Shown: piece after piece, positions 10,349 through 16,863 of the stretch
Layout of the letters: each line of letters opens with the position of its first letter
Position numbering within the stretch: the stretch's first letter is position 1
From: Eubacterium plexicaudatum ASF492
Lineage (GTDB): Bacteria > Bacillota > Clostridia > Lachnospirales > Lachnospiraceae
Assembly: GCF_000364225.2 (NCBI RefSeq)
Contig: NZ_AQFT02000001.1
Span: 6,188,501-6,252,500 of the forward strand
DNA: 64,000 bases
Reading direction: 5' to 3'
Notes under the pieces: generated by a model
Told to the model about the DNA's origin: nothing
The model's database searches: none
What the model saw: only the letters and a program-made list of their open reading frames with translations
Position numbers and translations under genes: made by a program

Positions 10349-11018
10349 CTGGGGCGGGCACGATCCGGCGAAGCAGTACCGGAAAAATGTGGTGGAAGGA
10401 AAACGTGAGGACGTAAGTTTTGCGGAACTTGCGGCGGCAAAGGCGGCGGAGAAGTCGAATGTGTCGGCAATGAGTCTAAAGGATATGTGGCAGGCAAGAT
10501 TTCCGGGAGCCTATTACAATGTTATGGATACGTCTGGAATTGACGGCTCCTTATGTGGAAGGAATGATTATCCGTGGGATAAGTATTTCAGCAATCATCC
10601 GGATGATTCCGTATTGGACTGGAAACCATCGGGTACGGAGCCTGCCATGCTTGACCCAAAGGTGCAGGCAAAGATTCATTCCACCATTGGAAAGAAGGCT
10701 ATTGTTGTTCCGCCGGAACTGGAAGAAAAGATGAAGATCGACCCGGAACTGGCAAGGTGTATTATGGCAAAAGCAGAGCGTTTTATTGCGGAGCAGGACA
10801 TGATGAATCCGAATCCCCGGAAAGGCTATCTGCTTGTATTAGATGAGAATGGAGATATTGCACACGCCTGTGTGACAAGTGAAAAGATGTCGGTATCATC
10901 GGCAGAATTCATAGAAGCCTGCAAAGCAAGGGAAGAAAAACATGCTGAATATGAGAGACTAAATGAGGAAAGCATTCTGAAAAGAAAGCTGATGGAACAC
11001 TACACAATCAAAGCTTAA
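10326..11018 (+). CDS. Unrecognised protein downstream of LytTR system, 230 aa
   Basis: I do not recognise a named family. The start ATG 10326 is preferred over in-frame ATGs at 10308 and 10320 because AAAGGAG at 10311-10317 gives proper spacing to it. The start lies inside the end of the kinase gene, so it is in the same operon. The protein is soluble, has no signal peptide or membrane segment, and is rich in charged residues. The central part has conserved-looking short blocks (VMDTSGIDGSL, DDSVLDWKPSGTEPAML). The C-terminal 40 residues are predicted helical and charged. Its role is unknown. Confidence 0.7.
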   Translation: MHFAVTDNWGGHDPAKQYRKNVVEGKREDVSFAELAAAKAAEKSNVSAMSLKDMWQARFPGAYYNVMDTSGIDGSLCGRNDYPWDKYFSNHPDDSVLDWKPSGTEPAMLDPKVQAKIHSTIGKKAIVVPPELEEKMKIDPELARCIMAKAERFIAEQDMMNPNPRKGYLLVLDENGDIAHACVTSEKMSVSSAEFIEACKAREEKHAEYERLNEESILKRKLMEHYTIKA

Positions 11019-11031
11019 GGAGGATAAGCAT

Positions 11032-11559
11032 ATGGCAATTTCAGGAATTGGAAGCAACTACGGCAACGTATACGAGGGTACCTACGCAACGCAGAAACAT
11101 GAGGCGTTAAAGAAAACGGAAACGAAAGAAGCTGCACCCGCACAGACAGGAAAAGTAAAAAACACATTGGAAAAAGCGGCAGATTCCAAAAAGGCAAAGG
11201 AACTGGAAGATTTTATAAAAAAGATTCCGGAACTCGAAAAGCAGGGGTATGAACAGCTTTCCGCGCAGAACAAGGCTTTGGGCGGGACAGTAACTTATTA
11301 TCAGCAGACATGGACGATCAACAAAGATGGCAGTATACAGAGTACCGTATATTCCGTAACCGAAACGGATATGACCAATGCGGAAAAAATGAAGAAAAGT
11401 ATGGATGAACGTCTAAAGAAGCAGAAAGAAAAGAAAGAGGAAGAAGAAAAAGTAAAAGAGCGGAAAGAGGAAAAGGCGGAAAAGGCTGAAAAGCCGGAGA
11501 AGGAAACAGAGAAGATTTCCGTGTCGGAAGTGTCGGGACAAATCTCCAGCAAACTGTGA
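11032..11559 (+). CDS. Unrecognised protein with Lys/Glu-rich coiled-coil tail, 175 aa
   Basis: Begins MAISGIGSNYGNVYEGTYAT with AAGGAGG just upstream, 13 bases after the previous stop, so it belongs to the LytTR operon. Residues about 60-115 are a compact region (GGTVTYYQQTWTINKDGSIQ). Residues about 120-165 are almost all Lys and Glu and would form a long charged helix. There is no signal peptide. The N-terminus resembles flagellar or secreted-protein openers in composition only. The function is unknown. Confidence 0.7.
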   Translation: MAISGIGSNYGNVYEGTYATQKHEALKKTETKEAAPAQTGKVKNTLEKAADSKKAKELEDFIKKIPELEKQGYEQLSAQNKALGGTVTYYQQTWTINKDGSIQSTVYSVTETDMTNAEKMKKSMDERLKKQKEKKEEEEKVKERKEEKAEKAEKPEKETEKISVSEVSGQISSKL

Positions 11560-11887
11560 CACACAGTTGACAGAAAGCAATTTTAAGACACGCTCTAATA
11601 CTACAGCGAACTTTTTAAATTTGTTTGTCTACTACAAACAAAAATCAACGATATGACATAACAGATTATCAGTTGTTTTACATGAAAAACCTGTTCAAAA
11701 TAGTTTCTTGGGAAACGCAAATCAAAAAAAGTTCGCTGTAGTACTAAAATTGTTTTGTAAATTCATGACAGTCCTCTTTTGGTAATTTATTTGGCAAAAT
11801 TATTTTACACAAAAGGGTGTCGGTCATGAATTTTTTATTTTAATAATATATAAAAGTCTGTGTAATGCATGATTAAGGCGGTGAAAA
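11560..11887. other. Gene-free stretch with two large inverted repeats
   Basis: No coding region is seen. It contains a 145-bp inverted-repeat-bounded element (listed separately) and a second pair, AAATTCATGAC at 11759-11769 with GTCATGAATTT at 11823-11833, the latter followed by a T-rich run that could act as a terminator despite a loop of more than 50 bases. Confidence 0.5.
11599..11743. repeat. MITE-like element with 18-bp terminal inverted repeats
   Basis: TACTACAGCGAACTTTTT at 11599-11616 is the exact reverse complement of 11726-11743. The bases CTAA flank both sides (11595-11598 and 11744-11747), as a 4-bp target duplication would. The 109-base interior has no coding potential. The transposase that would move it is not identifiable here. 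Confidence 0.6.
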
Positions 11888-11974
11888 ATGTTTGATAAAT
11901 CCGGATTAAAGGCCGCATTGGTTGAATACAAGAAATGTAATCCAATATTCAAAATCTTCCCATGCTGCATCTGA
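11888..11974 (+). pseudogene. N-terminal remnant of an unrecognised gene
   Basis: A good ribosome site (AAGGCGGTG) leads to ATG 11888 and MFDKSGLKAALVEYKKCNP, which looks like the start of a real soluble protein. The frame then runs for only 28 codons and overlaps the minus-strand toxin remnant. A deletion junction near 11941 probably fused the two remnants. Confidence 0.4.
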
Positions 11975-11989
11975 CCATGATTTAATCAT
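11906..11989 (-). pseudogene. Txe/YoeB-type toxin, N-terminal remnant
   Basis: Starts at 11989 inside the antitoxin stop (ATGATTAA overlap), the usual arrangement for these pairs. The first 16 residues MIKSWSDAAWEDFEYW match the opening of YoeB-type ribosome-dependent mRNA interferases. After that the sequence departs from the family and stops at 27 codons, so the catalytic C-terminus is lost. The toxin is inactive. Confidence 0.6.
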
Positions 11990-12235
11990 CAAGATTCACC
12001 TCATGCACCGTACCGCCTGTAGATTCCATTTGTGCAACTGATTTTCTAAGCCTGGCCATATTCTCCTGCGAGTAAAACGGATCTGCGGATACTTCAAAGG
12101 GTATACGTTTTTCGTTGCCTAACTTTTTTAATAAATGGTAATGGCAGCAGACAAAGACAATCCGATATCAGCACAGGCTTCTTCAGCTCTTTTCTTCACA
12201 TCATCCTCAATACGTAAGCTAATCTGAGCCACCAT
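11982..12235 (-). pseudogene. RelB/DinJ-family antitoxin (frameshifted)
   Basis: Opens MVAQISLRIEDDVKKRAEEA at 12235 with an AGAGGTG ribosome site, a ribbon-helix-helix antitoxin start. The frame stops after SLSAAITIY; one added T near 12125 gives LLKKLGNEKRIPFEVS and an 84-residue antitoxin of normal size. It represses its own promoter and neutralises the toxin in this family. As the toxin is only a remnant, the pair is dead. Its promoter (12262-12290, minus) lies inside the duplicated 165-bp block. Confidence 0.75.
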
Positions 12236-12259
12236 ATCACCTCTTTCTTTCATTTTTCT

Positions 12260-12424
12260 ATACTATATCCTATCTGGTAGTATTTGTAAAGCATTTTGCT
12301 TTATATTTATAGAGATATATACAAATTGAAGGAGACTTTCTATAATAATTTACTGGTCAACAGTTTGTATAGTGTGATAAAATATATACAAAAACAGAAA
12401 AAGCAGATATTTATAAATGTGCAT
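12260..12424. repeat. 165-bp direct repeat, copy 1 (target duplication of the IS1634-type element)
   Basis: Identical over 165 bases to 16144-16308, and the two copies abut the two ends of the IS1634-type element exactly. The block contains the antitoxin's minus-strand promoter (-35 TTTACA as TGTAAA at 12285-12290, -10 TATAGT as ACTATA at 12262-12267, 17-base spacer). Transposases of the IS1634 group are known for long, variable target duplications. Confidence 0.88.
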
Positions 12425-12446
12425 CCGTTGTTTTGCAACCCCTAAT

Positions 12447-14100
12447 CCTGAATTATTCACGGAATAACAGCATTAACTGCTGAAACCCGCATAGTTACTG
12501 TATTTTAAATGAATATTGCTTTTCACTTATTTAGTGAATAGAAAAAGACCTCTATCTATGGTAAAATTTAGGTGTCTACTCCAAATCAAAACCAAAGAAA
12601 GGGTCTTTATATGGATATTTTAAACACTGTAAGCTTAGAAAGCAATAGCCAGATTAAAATTAATTTTGACGGAGGCGATTTATCCTCCGATGCAGGACTT
12701 CTCCTGTTCAAAGAGTTCCTGGTTAAGATTGGAGCGGTCAAGCTCGTTAACCGTATGTTCAAAACCAATGATACCGCTTGGTTCCGCGTCCATAAGGATG
12801 ATACGAATCTGATGCAGGTAATTTACCAGATTATCAGTTCCTACTTTGAGGATGACTGTGCGGACGAACTGACAAACGAACCTGTTATGACAGTTATTTT
12901 AGAGAAGGATGCCCTGGCATCCCAGCCTACCCTGTCACGCTTTTTTAACCGCATGGATGGAGATACGATCAGCCAGTTAAACCAGATCACCCGTGAACTC
13001 CGTAAAGTCATCTATTCCATAAAGAAACCGGAATTCATGCTTTTTGATATTGATTCCACACTTCTTGATGTCTATGAGAATCAGGAAGGGGAAGGTTTCA
13101 ACTACCATTATCAGGCCCACGGTTATCATCCGCTGTTATGCTACGACGGGCTGACCGGCGATCTGCTAAAAGCACAGCTTCGTGACGGCACCATGTATTG
13201 CAGCAAAGAGGCAGATATTTTTATGAAGTCCCTTCTGGATGAATTTCTCTGCGATTTCCCGGATATGCCGCTTTTTCTTCGCGGTGACAGTGGCTTTGCG
13301 TCACCAGACCTGTATGAAGTTCTTGAAGATAAAAACTGCAAATATGCCATCCGGCTCAAGGAGAACGCAAAACTCCGTGAATTGGCAGAAGAGGAAAACC
13401 AGGCACTGTACCGCGCAACGAAATTCAACCAGGTAGATTACGCCGTCGAGTATGGGGAATTCCTGTACCAGGCCGGTTCATGGAACCATCCACGCAGGGT
13501 GGTCTTTAAAATAGAAAAGCCGTATGGGCAGATGGTCCATCTGTATACCTTTATTGTCACAACACTGGAAATGGAACCTTATCAGGTGATCCAGTTCTAT
13601 TGCGGAAGAGGCAAAATGGAAAATTTCATCAAGGAATGCAAAAGCGGTTTTGACTTTGCCTCTGTAAGCAGTTCCTCAAAGCTGGTAAACGCGAACCGCC
13701 TTCTGGTTCATGCGTTAGCTTATAACCTATTCAATTGGTTTAGACGATTGGCGCTTGCTGTCAGCATGAGAAAACAGCGCATTGATACCATACGATTAAA
13801 ACTGCTGAAGATAGCCGCAAGAGTGGTAAAATCAGCACGATATAAATATTTCAAGCTATGCAGCAGCTGTCCCTACAAGAAAGAATTCTACGAGACACTG
13901 GAAAACATCCGTAACCTGCAGCCACAGTTGGAATAACAACTGTTAATGGACCTTGACAGCCACAATAAATTTCTAACCCTATCATAGGAGAAGTCTGCCC
14001 ATTTTTAGGCTATCTTGCGACAGAGTGAGGTATCAGGAGTGATTGTAATGGTAACTACGGCGGATTTTATGTGAGTTTATACTGCCGTGAATAATTCGGG
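12447..14100 (+). mobile_element. IS1380-type insertion sequence, copy 1
   Basis: 1654 bp with 16-bp inverted repeats CCTGAATTATTCACGG (12447-12462) and CCGTGAATAATTCGGG (14085-14100, one mismatch). CTAAT flanks both sides (12442-12446 and 14101-14105) as a 5-bp target duplication. It lies 22 bp inside the left end of the IS1634-type element. A second copy of identical length is at 49926-51579. Confidence 0.92.
12611..13936 (+). CDS. IS1380-family transposase
   Basis: DDE transposase; the opening block NFDGGDLSSDAGLLLFKEF is characteristic of IS1380. DDE-fold blocks include FDIDSTLLD, LRGDSGFASPDLYE and GRGKMENFIKECKSGFDF, where the last Glu completes the triad. I take ATG 12611, behind AAAGGG; an in-frame GTG at 12572 would add 13 residues. 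The frame is intact. It differs from the second copy at about a dozen residues, so the two insertions are not from one very recent burst, or one has diverged. Confidence 0.92.
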   Translation: MDILNTVSLESNSQIKINFDGGDLSSDAGLLLFKEFLVKIGAVKLVNRMFKTNDTAWFRVHKDDTNLMQVIYQIISSYFEDDCADELTNEPVMTVILEKDALASQPTLSRFFNRMDGDTISQLNQITRELRKVIYSIKKPEFMLFDIDSTLLDVYENQEGEGFNYHYQAHGYHPLLCYDGLTGDLLKAQLRDGTMYCSKEADIFMKSLLDEFLCDFPDMPLFLRGDSGFASPDLYEVLEDKNCKYAIRLKENAKLRELAEEENQALYRATKFNQVDYAVEYGEFLYQAGSWNHPRRVVFKIEKPYGQMVHLYTFIVTTLEMEPYQVIQFYCGRGKMENFIKECKSGFDFASVSSSSKLVNANRLLVHALAYNLFNWFRRLALAVSMRKQRIDTIRLKLLKIAARVVKSARYKYFKLCSSCPYKKEFYETLENIRNLQPQLE

Positions 14101-14129
14101 CTAATAGATACTTTCATTCATAAAACCTT

Positions 14130-14157
14130 AATCCACCCGCAATAGCTGGATTTTTTT
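14130..14157 (+). terminator. Terminator in the 5' end of the IS1634-type element
   Basis: AATCCA (14130-14135) pairs with TGGATT, followed by a run of T to 14157. It would stop outside transcription from entering the transposase gene, a common transposon safeguard. Confidence 0.6.
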
Positions 14158-14191
14158 ACGTCAAGTCTTATGTATTTTTTGTTGTATTATA

Positions 14192-14220
14192 TTGTGTTTC
14201 ACGTGAAACAATGGTATAAT
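14192..14220 (+). promoter_or_regulatory. Promoter of the IS1634-type transposase
   Basis: -35 TTGTGT at 14192-14197 and a perfect -10 TATAAT at 14215-14220, spacer 17 bases. The spacer and the end of the -35 are occupied by the parS palindrome. Confidence 0.65.
14195..14210. promoter_or_regulatory. parS: Perfect parS palindrome (ParB/Spo0J binding site) inside the transposase promoter
   Basis: TGTTTCACGTGAAACA is a perfect 16-bp palindrome identical to the bacterial parS consensus (B. subtilis TGTTNCACGTGAAACA). It overlaps the -35 and fills most of the spacer of the transposase promoter. ParB bound here would block RNA polymerase. Whether the host's ParB uses it is inference. I see no other parS match in the window. 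Confidence 0.75.
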
Positions 14221-14240
14221 ATTCTTCAGGAGGTGATTTT

Positions 14241-16013
14241 TTGTACCTTAAGAAAAGCTTTAACAAAAAGAGAAACAAGACTCAGCTTTCTTTTGTCCAG
14301 GGGTATCGCATCAATGGGAAAGTGAAGCATAAAGTTATACAAAACCTTGGATATTTGGAAGACTACCTGGACAAATATGAAGATCCGATAGCTTATTTTC
14401 AACAGGTCGCAAAAGAATGGAATGCAAGTCAGGCTGCACCGGAAACCATTGAAGTAAGGCTTTCGGAAAAACTCCCGGATCAATGCAGCAACCGGAAAAA
14501 TCTTGGATATGCCATTATTAAGATCGTTTATGCTAAACTCAGGATCCGTGAATTTTTTCAGAATAAGCAGCGCCAGCTTCCTGCAGAGTATAACCTGAAC
14601 AGCATTTTTTCCCTGTTGATATTCAATCGGTTCCTGTTCCCATCTTCAAAAAAGAACGCTTATGAAACGAAAGGCCGTTTTTTTGACAGCTTCAGTTTCT
14701 CACTGGATGATGTCTACAGGGCGCTCGGCTATTTCAGCAGATATTCGCATGAACTCCAGAAGCATTTGCATGCCGAAGTTTCCAGCCTTATCGGCAGGAA
14801 TTCCGAAAAAGCTTATTATGATGTCACCAACTATTATTTTGAAATACCATATGAAGACGAGGACGCTGGCTCGGACACGGAAAGAAAATTGAAGCGTAAA
14901 AAAGGACCGTCGAAAGAACACCGCAAAGACCCGATCATTCAAATGGGGCTTCTCATGGATCCTAACGGCATCCCAATGGCATTCCATACTTTCTCCGGCA
15001 ACGAGAGCGAGAAGACAACTATGCTCCCGGCGATACAGAGGGTCAAAAAGGATTATGAAATCGGCAGGATCATAGTTGTCGCTGACAGGGGGCTGAACAC
15101 CAGTGACAACACATCTGTCCTTTCCGGAACCAATGCATCCGATGAGAAAAATAATGACGGTTATGTATACGGCCAGAGTATCCGTGGGGCCGATGCGGAA
15201 TTCAAAAAATGGGCGCTGGAACCGGACGGGTATGTTACAGCAATGGAAAAAAACAAAGATGGGGAAGCTATTCCATTCAAACACAAGTCCAGGCTGTACG
15301 CAAAAGAGATAACCAAAAAAGATTCGAATGGGGCGCGCAGGCTCAAGATGAGAATTTATCAGAAACAGATGGTATATTATTCTGAGAAATACGCAAAGAA
15401 ACAAAGACATGAAAGGGAAAAAGCCGTTGCAAAGGCAAGGGACCTGATCAAAAATCCTGCAGGCTACACGAAAGCGACCAGCTATGGATGCACTGTGTAC
15501 ATTAACAATGTTTCCTTTTCTAAGGATACCGGAGAAATTGTCAATGGAAAAGAACTTACCATCAATGAACAAAAAATTGCCGAAGAAGCGCAGTATGATG
15601 GCTATTACGCCATTGTCACAAGTGAAAAAGAGCTTTCTGACAATGAAATCCGTGACATATATAAAGGGTTATGGGAAATAGAAGAATCATTCAAGATTAT
15701 AAAGAGCGAATTCAAAACCAGACCTGTATTTGTTTCTAACGAAGATCATATACAGGCGCATTTTTTAATTTGTTTTGTGACACTGGTTGTAATGCGCGTT
15801 TTAGAGCAGCTCATAGGAAAATGCCATTCTGTCAGGCAAATCCGGAATTCCCTGGCAAGCTATTGCTGTTCGTACTTAGACCGGAATTATTATGTGTTCG
15901 ATTATCGGGACGATGTAATTTTGACTATGGAGAAGACATTTGGATTAGACCTAAGCAAAAAGTACATGCAGCTTTCGGAAATCAAAAAAATATCTATGTA
16001 TAAGGATGTATAA
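14241..16013 (+). CDS. IS1634-family transposase
   Basis: 590-residue DDE transposase. The TTG start at 14241 is set by a near-perfect AGGAGGTGA site 9 bases upstream. The catalytic blocks are KAYYDVTNYYFE (first Asp), IIVVADRGLNTS (second Asp) and KGLWEIEESFKIIKSEF (Glu). A charged insertion lies between (about residues 215-235). The frame is intact and the element may be active. Members of this family make unusually long target duplications, matching the 165-bp repeats here. Confidence 0.9.
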   Translation: MYLKKSFNKKRNKTQLSFVQGYRINGKVKHKVIQNLGYLEDYLDKYEDPIAYFQQVAKEWNASQAAPETIEVRLSEKLPDQCSNRKNLGYAIIKIVYAKLRIREFFQNKQRQLPAEYNLNSIFSLLIFNRFLFPSSKKNAYETKGRFFDSFSFSLDDVYRALGYFSRYSHELQKHLHAEVSSLIGRNSEKAYYDVTNYYFEIPYEDEDAGSDTERKLKRKKGPSKEHRKDPIIQMGLLMDPNGIPMAFHTFSGNESEKTTMLPAIQRVKKDYEIGRIIVVADRGLNTSDNTSVLSGTNASDEKNNDGYVYGQSIRGADAEFKKWALEPDGYVTAMEKNKDGEAIPFKHKSRLYAKEITKKDSNGARRLKMRIYQKQMVYYSEKYAKKQRHEREKAVAKARDLIKNPAGYTKATSYGCTVYINNVSFSKDTGEIVNGKELTINEQKIAEEAQYDGYYAIVTSEKELSDNEIRDIYKGLWEIEESFKIIKSEFKTRPVFVSNEDHIQAHFLICFVTLVVMRVLEQLIGKCHSVRQIRNSLASYCCSYLDRNYYVFDYRDDVILTMEKTFGLDLSKKYMQLSEIKKISMYKDV

Positions 16014-16071
16014 AAATATAAAATTTTTATAAACTCAAAAAAGCGAAAAAATACAACAACTCTATGCATTT

Positions 16072-16119
16072 AAAAAAGCTCCAAACTCCAGTATTTACAA
16101 GGAGTCCAGAGCTTTTTTT
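16072..16119. terminator. Terminator behind the IS1634-type transposase
   Basis: AAAAAAGCTC..AACTCC pairs with GGAGT..GAGCTTTTTTT across 16072-16119, with A and T runs on both sides, so it can work on both strands. It would also stop the duplicated antitoxin promoter (16146-16174, minus) from driving antisense RNA into the transposase. Confidence 0.75.
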
Positions 16120-16143
16120 ACTCAATCACCTGCAAAACTCAGG

Positions 16144-16308
16144 ATACTATATCCTATCTGGTAGTATTTGTAAAGCATTTTGCTTTATATTTATAGAGAT
16201 ATATACAAATTGAAGGAGACTTTCTATAATAATTTACTGGTCAACAGTTTGTATAGTGTGATAAAATATATACAAAAACAGAAAAAGCAGATATTTATAA
16301 ATGTGCAT
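16144..16308. repeat. 165-bp direct repeat, copy 2
   Basis: Identical to 12260-12424. After it comes the original leader of the Panacea gene (16309-16405), which holds no other gene and ends in an AAGGAGGG ribosome site. Confidence 0.88.
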
Positions 16309-16405
16309 GTACCGAAGATAAAGATGATTGCAAAAAAGAGAAAGGTGTACAGCAACTATTATACATTCTGACTGTTATGCATATAATAATTAAGGAGGGA
16401 TTCAT

Positions 16406-16837
16406 ATGGTTGATATATTAGATGCTGCACGTTATTTAGTATTTTTGTCATATGGGAGAAAGCAATATTCGTTAACGCCGCTAAAATTGCAAAAACTTTT
16501 ATATTTGGCTCAGGGGTGGAGCTATGTATGGGATAAAAAAGCGGCTTTTTCCGATGAATTTGAGGCATGGCAATATGGGCCGGTGAACAAAAAAGTGTAT
16601 GAAGAATTTAAAAGATATGGTCGTTCGGAGATTCCCGAAAGAGAAGGATTACATTCTCTGAGAGATTTTGACGTGACAGAAACTTTAGCTGCCATTTGGG
16701 ATGAGTATGGGAAAAAGACGGCATATGATCTTGTCGAACTGACGCATCAGCAAAAACCCTGGTATGATGCTTATTCTCAAAGAAAAAAAATAACAAATAA
16801 TAGTATTAAGCAATTTTTTCAGTCTACTTATATTTGA
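16406..16837 (+). CDS. Panacea-domain (SocA-like, DUF4065) antitoxin-type protein
   Basis: 143 residues. The signature blocks of the Panacea/SocA domain are visible: TPLKLQKLLYLAQGWSYVWD near the N-terminus, EAWQYGPVNKKVYEEFKRYG in the middle and LVELTHQQKPWYDAYSQRKK near the end. Proteins of this domain act as antitoxins for many unrelated toxins or as proteolytic adaptors. Here it stands 26 bases upstream of an ATPase gene in the same direction, so it may control that module. The sequence is much more AT-rich than the flanking chromosome, suggesting acquisition by transfer. Confidence 0.88.
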   Translation: MVDILDAARYLVFLSYGRKQYSLTPLKLQKLLYLAQGWSYVWDKKAAFSDEFEAWQYGPVNKKVYEEFKRYGRSEIPEREGLHSLRDFDVTETLAAIWDEYGKKTAYDLVELTHQQKPWYDAYSQRKKITNNSIKQFFQSTYI

Positions 16838-16863
16838 TTGAATTTTTATAATAAGGAGAAAAA

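Larger units (their letters stand above)
12425..16143 (+). mobile_element. IS1634-type insertion sequence containing a nested IS1380-type element
   Basis: The ends carry related inverted repeats: CCnnnGTTTTGCA at 12425-12437 and its complement at 16131-16143. Without the nested element and its 5-bp duplication the length is about 2.06 kb. It carries one transposase gene, a 5' terminator (14130-14157) that would block read-in transcription, a promoter with an embedded parS palindrome, and a 3' terminator. It sits in what was the shared upstream region of the antitoxin (minus) and Panacea (plus) genes. Confidence 0.8.

Noticed and set aside
14700-15572. Long minus-strand open frame opposite the IS1634-type transposase
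   Set aside because: It is a shadow of the plus-strand gene: no ribosome site, no family resemblance, and residue composition of an antisense reading.
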